From Planctomyces sp. (GTDB lineage: Bacteria; Planctomycetota; Planctomycetia; Planctomycetales; Planctomycetaceae), in assembly GCA_005778115.1 (NCBI GenBank), contig SXKJ01000372.1:1-32731 (forward strand): a stretch of DNA of 32,731 nt. The letters run 5' to 3'. The notes under the pieces are model-generated. The model was not told the DNA's origin. It searched no databases and saw only the letters and a list, made by a program, of their open reading frames with translations. A program made the translations under genes and the position numbers. Below, piece by piece: positions 17,101 through 25,413 of the stretch (positions within the stretch are counted from its first letter, which is position 1; each line of letters begins with the position of its first letter).

Positions 17101-18226
17101 CACCAAGCGTGGCCGTTCCATCACCGCGTAACACGTCGTTGCCGTTGCCACCAAAGTCAGTGTCATCTCCCTCGTTGCCGTTGACGATGTCATCGCCCGC
17201 CTCGCCGTTGACCGTATCGCTCCCCTGGTTGCCGGAAACACTGTCGTGGCCCGCTCCGCCCGACACTTGATCGTTGCCGTCATCGCCGGAGACCGAGTCG
17301 TTGCCGGACTGCCCCAGGAGGATGTCGTTGTCATCACCACCCGCGATCACGTCCGCGTCGCCGCCACCCAGAATCGAATCGTCTCCGGCGTCTCCCGCTA
17401 GCGAATCTTGACCATCGCCACCAATGATCGTGTCGCTGTCGTTGCCCCCCGATACCGTGTCGCTGCTCTGGCCGGCATCGATGTTATCCGCACCGTCACC
17501 TCCCGTGATGACGTCGGCGTGGTTGCCGCCGGAGATTGTGTCGTTGCCCGCGTCGCCACTAACCGAGTCGCTGCCGTCACCGCCAACTAGGCTGTCGTTG
17601 CCGTCGCCGCCGGTGATTGAATCGCGGCCGTCGCCGCCATTGAGCGTGTCATTGCCACCCTGGCCATCGATCACATCAATACCATCACCACCCAGCAGAC
17701 TATCGCCGTAAGTCGGCGAGCCCAGGATCGTGTCGTCGCCATTGCCACCATCCACACGGATGCTCGCGAGCGACGGGTACGTCAGATTGTCCACGAGACT
17801 CAAGTCGATGTTGTTCGCCGCGTCGCCTCCTTTGACGACGATCGACGTGACCGTGCTGGTCGGGACGTGCGGTGCCGTTCCTAACAGCAGGCCATTCGCG
17901 ACCACTTCAACCCGCAGGCTCGTCGCGTTCTGCCGAATGGCAATGCTGTCGCCAGCGTCCGAGCTGACAAACAGCTCACCGCCGACGAACAGTGCGGCGA
18001 CGGACAAAAGCAAGCGGTCTTCCAACTGCTCAACCGCCGCGTTCGGCGTCGAGGTGTGACCGAAATCCGAGGACGGCGAGAAGGCTTGCGTCCTAACGAC
18101 TGAAACCAAGATTTGAATACCACGGCAGGGAGTCCGTTCCCGGAGATCGCGGTTCTGTCCGGCCTCTGCCTGGTGCCGAATCCAAATTCGGCACCGACGA
18201 TGCAACAGAGACCATTCCTTCCCCAT
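14150..18226 (-). CDS. RTX/Calx-beta surface protein RTX1, N-terminus apparently frameshifted
   Basis: A giant acidic adhesin-like protein. Order by nucleotide position: LEDRLLLS motif near 18020; RTX nonapeptide block about 17740-17000 (GGxGxDxL repeats, Ca2+ binding in the family); Calx-beta domain about 16975-16640; propeller-like domain 16620-15880 (LFxIDPxT repeats); second Calx-beta domain 15860-15545; short RTX block to 15300; a beta-rich linker; a third RTX block 14960-14225; tail ending ALLTALSAT. It is colinear with RTX2 throughout. The listed start (ATG 18226) gives an N-terminus unlike RTX2. The matching start is GTG 18123 ([13 protein letters not shown]), in another frame, and a single missing base near 18060-18068 separates them. 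The gene may be broken, or the base may be a sequencing error. No secretion genes are nearby. Confidence 0.85.
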   Translation of the reverse strand: MGKEWSLLHRRCRIWIRHQAEAGQNRDLRERTPCRGIQILVSVVRTQAFSPSSDFGHTSTPNAAVEQLEDRLLLSVAALFVGGELFVSSDAGDSIAIRQNATSLRVEVVANGLLLGTAPHVPTSTVTSIVVKGGDAANNIDLSLVDNLTYPSLASIRVDGGNGDDTILGSPTYGDSLLGGDGIDVIDGQGGNDTLNGGDGRDSITGGDGNDSLVGGDGSDSVSGDAGNDTISGGNHADVITGGDGADNIDAGQSSDTVSGGNDSDTIIGGDGQDSLAGDAGDDSILGGGDADVIAGGDDNDILLGQSGNDSVSGDDGNDQVSGGAGHDSVSGNQGSDTVNGEAGDDIVNGNEGDDTDFGGNGNDVLRGDGTATLGGTPGNDRLNGQGGNDTLLGGGGADTLDGGIGSDTVDSADPIPEAAPLTISIVGGSVLEGDAGPAILNFTLTLSQASFLPVSVDVQTADGQASLANQDYLALTQTVTFAPGVTTQTVAVTVNGDAVNEVNETVGLVLSSPTSGARLLTQEGTGTITNDDAPPAELFAATFFGDLYRVDQTTAATRLVGNTNQSFIHDIAQDPNGGLIGYSQLGPFLFSIDPANAASQLTTFVNPALLGANLEGDMAYDTVNNIIYYVTFTGAGNPHLFRIDPTNGAVTDVGNIVVGTANLAANGDTVDMDYLTIRNGTLFCVIAGGITGTNANFNDALFSIDTTTAVATRVGALGVDLTAQAGGLEYDAVNDQFLLLEGPTANFYRISPTTGAATLVGNTGLTSGFFDVASGLAFAIVAAQAAPAVSVSNINVIEGDTGPQVVTFQVTVQATGGNVTVDYQTVDGTATAGSDYIAAFGTLTFGPNGGSQVVAVTVNGDFQFEGDESFFLQLTNVIGAAVGSGSGIATIANNDIAPLGDTLLGNTGNDTLIGGPADDLLNGDGGNDVLLGNAGNDTLLGGSAADTLNGGDGNDSLDGQGGPDLIESGAGDDIFVWQGTFSGSDTVTNSSGADGVQVVLGAAANNVTINQSAIPSDGTFGLMQITDGTAKLTIDSTIGQVTVNSGAGDDTVTVSDIDTVCRSSLVIQGNDDNDLLSALNAKAGVVRIRIDGGNGNDTLIGSLGGDTLEGGAGIDRLRGSNGNDLLLGGTSADSLNGENGDDTVLGGDGADTLGGDSGNDSLEGGLGNDVLNGGVGSDTGRGGDGDDTINGGDGNDSMLGESGLDSLNGNTGDDTLDGGRNNDVINGSDGNDIIRGDHGDDTINGGLGDDTINGGDGDDIIAGSDGNDLLGGGDGDDTISGGAGNDTISGGDGDDLLLGGGGNDIVLGDQGDDEVNGQGASNTIAGGQGDDTLTGASTEINENFVLSPALLTALSAT
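18063..18123 (-). other. Out-of-frame conserved N-terminus of RTX1
   Basis: From GTG 18123 the reading is [19 protein letters not shown], nearly the same as RTX2 VLFKSWLQSLGRKQSGRPR. The segment then leaves the RTX1 frame. Between the shared CCTCGG and TTGGAAGACCGC words RTX1 has 41 bases and RTX2 has 42, so one base is missing here. A degenerate GGA ribosome site precedes the GTG at the same place as in RTX2. Confidence 0.8.
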
Positions 18227-18250
18227 AAACGGCAGACGCCGGCCACAAAT

Positions 18251-18390
18251 CGCTCAAAATTGGGAGCGCAGGCACAAGCGGCATCACCGACATCTACGGA
18301 GAGTTTGGTACCACGAGAACAACCGTCATAACCGGACCTTAAGCTGTAACGGTTTTGACGATCGTCCGATTCCTTCCGGGCGACTCAGCC
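18251..18390 (-). promoter_or_regulatory. Conserved leader, copy A (before RTX1)
   Basis: About 140 bp that align without large gaps to copies at 22710-22848 and 22871-23011. On the minus strand the best conserved words are GTTACAGCTTAA, then a CCGG-containing segment, and further on GTCGGTGATGCC. Similarity with copy B continues downstream to the RTX start codon. It is probably a promoter plus 5' untranslated region, possibly structured; I do not recognise a known riboswitch. Confidence 0.7.
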
Positions 18391-18477
18391 TATTTGCGGG
18401 ACTTTTCCGCCCTCGTTTGCCGCGGCTAACCGGCGTCTTGTTGAAGAATTGCTCCTTGAAGTTTTAGCTTCGGGTCA

Positions 18478-18546
18478 GGTAGCCACGCTCGTTAGAGCGT
18501 GGGTTTTCATTGAAATCCACCCACGCTTTTGGCGAGCGTGGCTACC
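18478..18546. repeat. Inverted repeat between RTX2 stop and RTX1 leader
   Basis: Arms at 18478-18503 and 18520-18546 share GGTAGCCACGCTCG and GCGTGGG. It starts 22 bases beyond the RTX2 stop on the transcript side, so it could end RTX2 transcription. The rest of 18391-18567 has no gene. Confidence 0.8.
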
Positions 18547-18567
18547 CAGAGATCCACTTGGGGCGAA

Positions 18568-21500
18568 TTAGGTCGCATTGAGGGCTGCCATCAACGCGGC
18601 CGACAGCATGAAGCTCTCGTTGATCTCGCTGGGATCTCCGATGAGCGTATCGTCTCCTTGTCCACCCGAGATGGTATCGGTGGCACCTTGGCCGTTGACC
18701 TGATCGTCTCCCTGGTCACCCTGCACGACGTCACCGCCACCGCCGCCGTTCAAGAAGTCGTCTCCGTCACCGCCACTGATGATGTCGTTGCCGGAACCAC
18801 CGTTGACGGTATCGTCGCCATCGAAGCCACCCAGCAGGTCGTCGCCATCGTCGCCGCTGATGACGTCGTCGCCGTCACCTCCGTTGATCGTGTCGTTGCC
18901 GAGTCCCCCGCTGACCGTGTCATCTCCATGATCACCAAGGAGCCTGTCGTTGCCATCTCCGCCGTTGATGACGTCGTTGTTTCGCCCACCGTTCAGCGTG
19001 TCGTCGCCGGCCTCGCCGTTCAAGCTGTCGAGGCCAGTTCCACCCAGTAACGAATCGCTGCCGTCTCCACCGTTGGCGGTGTCGTCGCCGTCGCCGCCGT
19101 TGGCCGTATCATTACCCGCACCACCGTTGAGCAGATCGTTGCCGAGTCCACCTCGCAGGCTGTCGTTACCAGCGTCACCACCCAGTGTGTCGGCTCCGTC
19201 ACCGGCCAGTGTGTCGTTGGTATCGCCACCCAGCAGCGTGTCGTTGCCGTTCTCACCGTTGATCGAGTCAGCACCGGTTCCACCTTCGAGCTGGTCGTTG
19301 CCGTCACCTCCTCTGAGGCGATCCGTCCCGGCACCACCAACCAGAGTGTCACCACCCAGACCGCCCAGGAGTGTGTCGTTGCCGTCACCTCCTTCGATAC
19401 GGATTCGAACCGGCCCGGCCTTCGCATTCAGAGCTGTGATCAAATCGTTACCAGCGTCTCCTTGAATCACGAGTGACGATCGGCAAACCGTATCCAGATC
19501 ACCCACCGTCACGGTGTCGTCGCCGGCTCCAGAGTTCACTGTGACCTGGCCAATCGACGAATCGATCGTCAACGTCGCTGTCCCTTCCGTGACCTGAATC
19601 AAACCGAAAGTGGCGTCCACCGGAATCGGTGACTGCGTGATCGTGACGTTGTTCGCCGCCGCGCTCAGCGTGACTTGCACTCCATCCGCGCCGGAGGCAT
19701 TGGTAAGAGTATCGCTGCCAGAGCTCGATCCTTGCCACACGAAGATGTCGTCCCCAGCTCCGCTTTCAACGACATCCGGTCCACCCTGCCCATCCAGCGA
19801 GTCATTGCCGTCTCCGCCATTGAGCGTGTCAGCCGAACTGCCTCCCAGCAGTGTGTCATTACCACCCAAGCCGAGCAGCAAGTCGCTTCCGCCATCGGAA
19901 TTGAGCAAGTCATCCGACGGACCGCCGATGAGCGTGTCGTTACCGGTGTTCCCCAGCAACGTGTCACCCAGGGGTGCAACGTCGTTGTTGGAGATCGTCG
20001 CGATGCCCGATCCAACGCTGATGGGCGAGCCAGTCGCGCTCGTCAGTTGCAAGAAGAACGACTCATTCCCCTCGAACTGGAAGTCGCCGCTGACGGTCAC
20101 CGTAACGTTCTGAGTGCGCGTGCCACCGAACGGACCAAAGTTCAGAGTGCCAGAGACCGCCGTGTAATCGGTCCCAGCCGTCGCGGTCCCATCGACCGTC
20201 TGGAAGTTGACCGAGACCGGGCTTCCCGTCGCTTGAGACGTGACTTGGAATCTCACGGTCTGCGTTCCGGTATCACCCTCGGTCACGATTACGTTATTGA
20301 TCGAAACGCTTGGCGGATTCACCGGCGGGATTGGCGCGAATGTTAAACCAGCGGCATTGTTGAAGAATCCGGAGAGACCAGTATTTCCAACCCGAGTTGC
20401 GACCCCCGTCGCTTGAGCGATTCTGAACAAGTCCCCGGACGTTCCATCGATCAGGACAAAGTTATTCGCGACGGGATCGAAGTCCATGCCTCCCGAATTG
20501 GCAGCGAGATCAACTCCCAAAGCACCAATCCGAGTCGCAACGAGAGTGGCGGGATTGATCGAGAAGAATGCGTCGTTGAAGTTCGCATTGGTGCTCGTGA
20601 CGCCAGCGCTGATGACACCAAACAGCGTCCCACCGCTAAACGCAAGATAGTCGAATTCCACGTTGTCCGTCGCAGTTGCCAGGTTGGCAGCACCAACTAA
20701 AATCTCGCCCAGATCAACAGCGGCTCCGGTGGTCCGGTTTATGCGGAACAAGTTCGGATTTCCAACCCCCGTTGAGACCGAATAGATGAAGTTGTTCGTC
20801 GCGTCAAACGCGATGTCACCCTCATTCTGGAACGGTATGCCGGTAACGTTGATGAAACCTGAAGCTGCCCCCGTGTTGGCGTCAATGTTGACCAACGAGT
20901 TAAAGAACGGGTCAAAGGCGACGATGGCGCCGGTCGAGTCCTGTGTGATGTCGAGTGCTCCAAACAGTCCCGTTCCGCCCACCACGGTCGACGTCGCAGT
21001 TGTCGGATCGATCAGAAACAAAGTCGGGCTTCCGAAGGTTCCTTCCGTAAGGGCGAACAAGCCAATGACGGGGGCATCATCATTGGTAATCGTGCCGAAC
21101 GCTTCCTGATTCGACAGCCGTGCCCCATTCGTTGGGTTACTGAGCACCAACCGGACGGTTTCGTTGGCTTCACTCGTCGCATCACCGGCCACCGTCACCG
21201 ACACGGTCCTCGTCGTGACACCCGGCGCGAACGTGACGATTTGGCTTAACGCCGTGTAATCCATATCCGCGATGCTGGCAAAAGCGTCCTGCGTCTGTAC
21301 GTTGACCGAAATCGGCAGGAAGCTGGCCTGCGACAACGTCAACGTAAAATTCAGAATCGTGCGGCCAGCATTCCCTTCCATGACGCTGCCGCCAACGACC
21401 GAAATCGTGACTGGAGTCGCTTCGGGAATTGGGTCCGAGCTATCGACCAGATCGTTCCCTGCGCCGCCATCGAAGCTGTCAGAGCCACCGCCACCAAACA

Positions 21501-22581
21501 ACGTGTCGTTGCCTCCTTGGCCGTTGATGACATCGTTGCCAGCGGCACTACCGAGCGTCGCCGTTCCGTCACCTCGCATGGTGTCGTTGCCGTTGCCGCC
21601 GAACAGCGTGTCATTTCCCTCGTTGCCATTGACGATGTCATTGCCTGCTTCACCGTTGACGGTGTCGTTACCCAGACCGCCGGAGGCGCTGTCGTTGCCA
21701 GATCCTCCCAACACAAGATCGTTGCCGTCATCGCCAGAAACAGAGTCGTTGCCCGACTGTCCCGACACCGTGTCATTGTCGAGACCGCCAGAGATGATGT
21801 CCGACTCGCCACCGCCCAGAATCGAGTCATCGCCGTCTTCACCCGACAGTGAATCCAGTCCGTCGCTGCCGTTAATGGTGTCGTTGCCGGCACCGCCTAA
21901 CACGGTGTCGTTGCTTTGGCCGGCATCAATGTTGTCCGCCCCGTCACCACCTGTGATCGAGTCGGCGTGATTACCACCCGAGAGGGTGTCGTTGCCCAGG
22001 TTACCGGTGAGAGTATCGCTGCCATCACCGCCAGTCAGACTGTCATTGCCGTCGCCGCCGGTGACCGAGTCCCGGCCGTTGCCGCCATCGACGATGTCAT
22101 TGCCACCTTGGCCGTTGATGGTATCAGTACCGTCACCGCCCAGGACGCTATCGCCGTAGGTCGGGGATCCCAGAATCGTGTCGTCGCCATTGCCGCCATC
22201 CACAAAGATGGGGCGATTGCCGGCCAGCGAGGGGAACGTCAGATTGTCGACCAGACTCAAGTCGATGTTATTCGAGTCGTCGCCTCCTTTGACGACGATC
22301 GACGTAATCGAACTGGTCGGGACGTTCGGTGCCGTTCCCAGCACCAATCCATTCGCGACGACTTCGACCCGCAGGGTCGTCGCGTTCTGTCGAATCGCGA
22401 TGCTGTCGCCACCGTCCGAGCTGACAAACAACTCGCCATTGACGAGCAGTGCCGAGACCGACAACAGCGAGCGGTCTTCCAACCGTTCGGCCGCAGCCTT
22501 CGTCGTCGTGGTGTGACCAGTGGTCCGAGGACGGCCAGATTGTTTTCGTCCTAACGACTGTAACCAAGATTTGAATAACAC
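18568..22581 (-). CDS. RTX/Calx-beta surface protein RTX2
   Basis: A 1337-residue calcium-binding, adhesin-like protein. From the GTG: N-terminal VLFKSWLQSLGRK and RLEDRSLLS (planctomycete 'LEPR-x-LL' sorting-type motif); RTX block about 137-380; Calx-beta about 386-488; propeller-like domain about 495-745 (LFLIDPTTAT, LFRINRTTGA); second Calx-beta about 757-867; RTX block about 869-940; beta-rich linker to about 1060; RTX block to about 1307; tail ending ALMAALNAT. RTX repeats bind Ca2+ and fold outside the cell in the family. No type I secretion genes are present here. The GTG at 22581 has AAAGGA nine bases upstream and starts the motif conserved in planctomycete homologues; the frame stays open to 22770 by chance. 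RTX1 downstream is a full-length paralogue. Confidence 0.88.
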   Translation of the reverse strand: MLFKSWLQSLGRKQSGRPRTTGHTTTTKAAAERLEDRSLLSVSALLVNGELFVSSDGGDSIAIRQNATTLRVEVVANGLVLGTAPNVPTSSITSIVVKGGDDSNNIDLSLVDNLTFPSLAGNRPIFVDGGNGDDTILGSPTYGDSVLGGDGTDTINGQGGNDIVDGGNGRDSVTGGDGNDSLTGGDGSDTLTGNLGNDTLSGGNHADSITGGDGADNIDAGQSNDTVLGGAGNDTINGSDGLDSLSGEDGDDSILGGGESDIISGGLDNDTVSGQSGNDSVSGDDGNDLVLGGSGNDSASGGLGNDTVNGEAGNDIVNGNEGNDTLFGGNGNDTMRGDGTATLGSAAGNDVINGQGGNDTLFGGGGSDSFDGGAGNDLVDSSDPIPEATPVTISVVGGSVMEGNAGRTILNFTLTLSQASFLPISVNVQTQDAFASIADMDYTALSQIVTFAPGVTTRTVSVTVAGDATSEANETVRLVLSNPTNGARLSNQEAFGTITNDDAPVIGLFALTEGTFGSPTLFLIDPTTATSTVVGGTGLFGALDITQDSTGAIVAFDPFFNSLVNIDANTGAASGFINVTGIPFQNEGDIAFDATNNFIYSVSTGVGNPNLFRINRTTGAAVDLGEILVGAANLATATDNVEFDYLAFSGGTLFGVISAGVTSTNANFNDAFFSINPATLVATRIGALGVDLAANSGGMDFDPVANNFVLIDGTSGDLFRIAQATGVATRVGNTGLSGFFNNAAGLTFAPIPPVNPPSVSINNVIVTEGDTGTQTVRFQVTSQATGSPVSVNFQTVDGTATAGTDYTAVSGTLNFGPFGGTRTQNVTVTVSGDFQFEGNESFFLQLTSATGSPISVGSGIATISNNDVAPLGDTLLGNTGNDTLIGGPSDDLLNSDGGSDLLLGLGGNDTLLGGSSADTLNGGDGNDSLDGQGGPDVVESGAGDDIFVWQGSSSGSDTLTNASGADGVQVTLSAAANNVTITQSPIPVDATFGLIQVTEGTATLTIDSSIGQVTVNSGAGDDTVTVGDLDTVCRSSLVIQGDAGNDLITALNAKAGPVRIRIEGGDGNDTLLGGLGGDTLVGGAGTDRLRGGDGNDQLEGGTGADSINGENGNDTLLGGDTNDTLAGDGADTLGGDAGNDSLRGGLGNDLLNGGAGNDTANGGDGDDTANGGDGSDSLLGGTGLDSLNGEAGDDTLNGGRNNDVINGGDGNDRLLGDHGDDTVSGGLGNDTINGGDGDDVISGDDGDDLLGGFDGDDTVNGGSGNDIISGGDGDDFLNGGGGGDVVQGDQGDDQVNGQGATDTISGGQGDDTLIGDPSEINESFMLSAALMAALNAT

Positions 22582-22709
22582 GGCGGGTAGTCCTTTCCCG
22601 GAAGATCGCGGTTCTGTGTGTTCTCTGCCTTCTGCCGAAACCACCTTCGGCACCGACTGTGCGACAGAGGCCGTTCTTCCCAATAAAACGGCATACGCCC
22701 GCGACAAAT

Positions 22710-22848
22710 CGCTTAAATGTGAGAGCGGTGGCACATGCGGCATCACCCACAATTGCGGAGCGTTGGGCACGACACAAACAACAGTTACAATCGGACCTTA
22801 AGCTGTAACGGTCGTACTGATGACTCGCGTTGTGAGGGCGACCTAGCC
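22710..22848 (-). promoter_or_regulatory. Conserved leader, copy B (before RTX2)
   Basis: Second copy of the 140-bp element, starting about 130 bases upstream of the RTX2 GTG. It shares CCTTAAGCTGTAACGGT (plus-strand reading) with copy A and GGCATCACC with both other copies. The same distance to the start codon as copy A supports a leader role. Confidence 0.72.
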
Positions 22849-22870
22849 GATCGGCGTGCATGACTTCCGC

Positions 22871-23011
22871 CGTTGAAAACCGCGAGCGATGGCATACTTG
22901 GCATCACCGACATTCGCGGAACGATGGGTGCAACACGCACAACAGTTATTACCGGAGTTTAAGCTGTAACGATTCTGCCGATCACTCGCGTCGTGACGGC
23001 GCGGCGCAGCC
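22871..23011 (-). promoter_or_regulatory. Conserved leader, orphan copy C
   Basis: Third copy of the 140-bp element in the same orientation, placed directly upstream of copy B with only about 22 bases between. No gene follows it before copy B begins. It may be a leftover of a deleted third RTX gene, a tandem duplication, or a small RNA gene. Confidence 0.7.
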
Positions 23012-23064
23012 ACAACCAAACGGTGTCCGTTGTCAGAGCAACGAATTAGGGTTGGACGCATTGG

Positions 23065-23119
23065 CCGCAGGGCGCTAGCCCCGGTTCGAGCGAGATAAAC
23101 CGGGACTAACGCCCTACGG
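23065..23119. repeat. Inverted repeat upstream of the leader array
   Basis: Arms of 22 bp at 23065-23086 and 23098-23119 (about three mismatches) surround an 11-bp loop. It lies 54 bases from the end of the secreted unknown gene (stop 23173), on its transcript side, so it may terminate that transcript. Apart from this and the leaders, 22582-23172 shows no gene. Confidence 0.8.
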
Positions 23120-23172
23120 ATGATCTCGTGAGTGGGAATGACACCAGCAATCCCACGCTCTCGCGAGAGCGA

Positions 23173-24006
23173 CTACTTCTTCCCGTCGAGCTTCGACAAC
23201 TTGGCTGTCTGCTGATTCATGCCGATCCGTTGGTACTCGCTCAACGAGACCTTTTGCAGCTTCGGATCGCGGAGCAATGTCTCGCACTGGTGAATGATCT
23301 GCTTTCCGCGAGCATCCAAACTCCAGGACACCGAGTGCTCAGCCTTGAGATTCAACGGCCGCTCGAACTTGGCCCGCAGAGTCACTTCAACGGGCAATAA
23401 CTTCTGTTGCTTGAGCCGCTCATTCAGCTCCAGCCGGACGCTCGGAAACATCGGTTGCGGGCGCAGCACAAAATTCAGACGGCACATCCAATCGGCAAAG
23501 TTCAAGTAAGCCTCGACTGCCTCTGGCTGGACATTCGCAGCACCACCGACTTCGTACGAGATCGTCTTGCTGTGTAATCGCAATCGATGCTTTCCCGGTT
23601 CTAGCTCTGTTTCGAATGACGGTCGCAACTGAAATTTCAGTGTTTCGATCTGCTGCCGCGGCGGCTTCGGTTGCTCTTCCAATTCCTGAATCCGCTGCCC
23701 CAAGCGCTCTTCCGCCGACTCCAACAAGTGTTTGAGTTCATCGAAATCCACGCTGCAGACGACACTCCGGTTGCTATTCAGAATCAAAATCCGATGGTGG
23801 GCCGGCTCCAAAATCGTGGCTTCCGCCGACCCATCAATCACATCGTAGACCTTGCCCACATGGAACAGAGTACGACTGCGCGCGACCGGCTGGTTCGGCT
23901 CCTCGATGTCCAAATCGAAGACCCTCGTGCTGACGGAAAAGTCTTGAGCCAGAAGATCAGTTCCCAACAGGCACGTACCAACGACGAGCGCCAAGATGCG
24001 CAGCAT
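23173..24006 (-). CDS. Secreted protein of unknown function
   Basis: I do not recognise the family. The 277-residue product starts with a signal peptide, MLRILALVVGTCLLGTDLLA, followed by QDFSVSTRVFD. The mature part alternates beta segments with one charged helical stretch of coiled-coil character at about residues 90-120 (ELKHLLESAEERLGQ, rich in E, Q and R). It ends in a basic KLSKLDGKK tail. The ATG at 24006 is chosen because GGAG stands seven bases upstream and the signal peptide begins there; an opening at 24153 would bury the signal peptide. It lies 168 bp downstream of the ThiF-like gene on the same strand. No catalytic motif was found. Confidence 0.78.
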   Translation of the reverse strand: MLRILALVVGTCLLGTDLLAQDFSVSTRVFDLDIEEPNQPVARSRTLFHVGKVYDVIDGSAEATILEPAHHRILILNSNRSVVCSVDFDELKHLLESAEERLGQRIQELEEQPKPPRQQIETLKFQLRPSFETELEPGKHRLRLHSKTISYEVGGAANVQPEAVEAYLNFADWMCRLNFVLRPQPMFPSVRLELNERLKQQKLLPVEVTLRAKFERPLNLKAEHSVSWSLDARGKQIIHQCETLLRDPKLQKVSLSEYQRIGMNQQTAKLSKLDGKK

Positions 24007-24174
24007 GGATGACTCCAAGCAGCCGAACTGCGAAGGGGGAGGAGGAGATCGGAGGGGAAGTACGGTGAGATGGCCGAGCGGCCGGTGCCGGCGGAAACGC
24101 CAGCGGAAGGGGATTGCGGACGGAACATAGCACCGTCTGGCAAATCGCAGCAACAGGAACTGCCGGGACGCCGG

Positions 24175-24924
24175 TCAGGTGCCGCACACCGGACAGTCGG
24201 GTTGACGGGCAATGGGCACGGTGCGAAACGTCATGTCTCGCAAGTCGAACGTCAGCAGTCGCCCGGTAAGTGGTTCTCCGACTCCGGCGATCAGCTTGAT
24301 GACCTCCATCGCCGCCAGCGAGCCAACCGTTGAAGACACCGCCGCAAAGACCGGAAATTCGCGTTTCCAGTTCGGTGGCGGTTCCGGATACAGGCAATTC
24401 AAACAAGGAGTGCATCCGGGAACGATCGTCGTCAGCCGGCCTTCGAGTTCATACATCGCCGAATCGACCAGCGGCTTCCGCTGACGAACCGCCTCGCGAT
24501 TCATCAGCAGGCGTTCGGCAAACAGCGGAGCGGCACTCACTACCACATCACAACGGCTGACCAACTCGGCCGCATTCGAGTCATTCACGTTCTCGGCGAC
24601 GGTTTCGACTTCCACATGGGGGTTCAGTTCTCGCAATCGACGAATTGCCGACTCGACGCGCGGCTTGCCGATCCAATCCGTGGTCATCAGCAATTGACGG
24701 TTGAGATCGTTCAGCCGCAGTTCACCCCCATGAGCCAGAATCAGCCGCCCGATCCCCGCCGCCGCCAATTGCATCGCGGCTGTCCCCCCTACCCCGCCTA
24801 TGCGCGAAACGAGGACCGTGGCACTCTTCAATCGACGTTGTCCCTCCTCACCGAAGTCGCGAACCCAAAGCTGCCACTCATAGCGGCTCCGTTCGCCGTC
24901 AGTGAGTTCAGGAAGCAGAGTCAT
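24175..24924 (-). CDS. ThiF/MoeB/HesA-family E1-like protein with altered active-site motifs
   Basis: A 249-residue Rossmann-fold protein of the family that adenylates the C-terminal Gly of ThiS/MoaD-like sulfur carriers. Seen: nucleotide loop RIGGVGG (41-47), LNDLNRQLL (71-79), GKPRVESA, and zinc-type cysteines C174/C177 with C244/C247 (CLNC...CPVC). Unusual: the opening Arg of RYxRQ is replaced (RYEWQ), the usual DxxDN Mg2+/ATP motif reads VVSAAPLF, and the Cys near MoeB C187 is missing (FPVFAAVSSTVGSLAAME). It may act on a different substrate or have lost adenylation. ATG 24924 follows GGAG; a TTG at 24930 is too close to it. It is 74 bp from the Rdx-like gene upstream on the same strand. 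Confidence 0.85.
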   Translation of the reverse strand: MTLLPELTDGERSRYEWQLWVRDFGEEGQRRLKSATVLVSRIGGVGGTAAMQLAAAGIGRLILAHGGELRLNDLNRQLLMTTDWIGKPRVESAIRRLRELNPHVEVETVAENVNDSNAAELVSRCDVVVSAAPLFAERLLMNREAVRQRKPLVDSAMYELEGRLTTIVPGCTPCLNCLYPEPPPNWKREFPVFAAVSSTVGSLAAMEVIKLIAGVGEPLTGRLLTFDLRDMTFRTVPIARQPDCPVCGT

Positions 24925-24963
24925 CTTCAATACTCCGTCAGAAAAAAATTTGCGAAGCGAAAA

Positions 24964-24990
24964 CTAACCCGCAGCGTCAGCGAGGGCGAG
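24964..24990 (+). repeat. ACCCGCAGCGTCAGCGAGGG dispersed-repeat fragment
   Basis: The short gap between the Rdx-like and ThiF-like genes contains this word. When translated it gives LTRSVSEGE, a peptide I recall from many spurious planctomycete ORFs, so it is probably a dispersed intergenic repeat. Only one copy was noticed in the window. Confidence 0.45.
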
Positions 24991-24998
24991 TGCTTCAC

Positions 24999-25301
24999 TC
25001 ACGTTCCAACCGATCGTTGCCGCAGCAGCTCCACAATCTCCGCCGAGGTCGGCGACCTGCCGCAGCCCAATCGCCCCAGCCAACCGCGCGTCTTCCAGCG
25101 ATTGAAAACCTCTTGCCCATCCTGCTCGACGCGGAAGCAACCCCAGAAGCCGGGGCGGCATTCAACGGTCAGTCCCAACTCACGCCGTACCACATCGGCG
25201 ATCTGCTCGGCCGGCGGTCCAAAGCCACAGGTACGACAGAAGTGAATGACAACTTGCGAGGCCAAGACGCTGCTCTCCAACGGTAAGAATCTGAGAGCCA
25301 C
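24999..25301 (-). CDS. SelW/SelT/Rdx-family thioredoxin-like protein (CxxC form)
   Basis: A small protein resembling the Rdx family: IHFCRTCGF with C22-x-x-C25 after the first strand, a helix with two conserved-looking Leu/Ile faces, then GCFRVEQDGQEVFNRW and a C-terminal helix EIVELLRQ. Family members have a thioredoxin-like fold with CxxU or CxxC and are thought to be redox proteins. Here both positions are Cys, so no selenocysteine is needed. The start is uncertain: GTG 25301 opens the frame, but TTG 25265 has a better-placed GGAG and would give 88 residues starting just before the first strand. It lies just upstream of the ThiF-like gene. Confidence 0.78.
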   Translation of the reverse strand: MALRFLPLESSVLASQVVIHFCRTCGFGPPAEQIADVVRRELGLTVECRPGFWGCFRVEQDGQEVFNRWKTRGWLGRLGCGRSPTSAEIVELLRQRSVGT

Positions 25302-25413
25302 AAGCTATCAGGTTTCCGGCCGTGATTGGACTCTCTGACCCGCTCGCGATGCGCCCGAGGCGATGATTACCATCTGCCTCCGTATCTTCCTTCGAGAATT
25401 TAGGAGCCCCTTC

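Noticed and set aside
14225..17740. Regular short direct repeats that could be mistaken for a CRISPR array
   Set aside because: The period is 9 codons, the repeats are imperfect and there are no unique spacers; they encode RTX nonapeptides.
22582..22770. 63-codon N-terminal extension of RTX2
   Set aside because: It covers the conserved leader; GTG 22581 with AAAGGA starts the motif shared with RTX1.
22710..23011. Leader repeats as a known riboswitch (for example c-di-GMP type)
   Set aside because: None of the conserved core words I know for the common classes is present; left as an unassigned leader.
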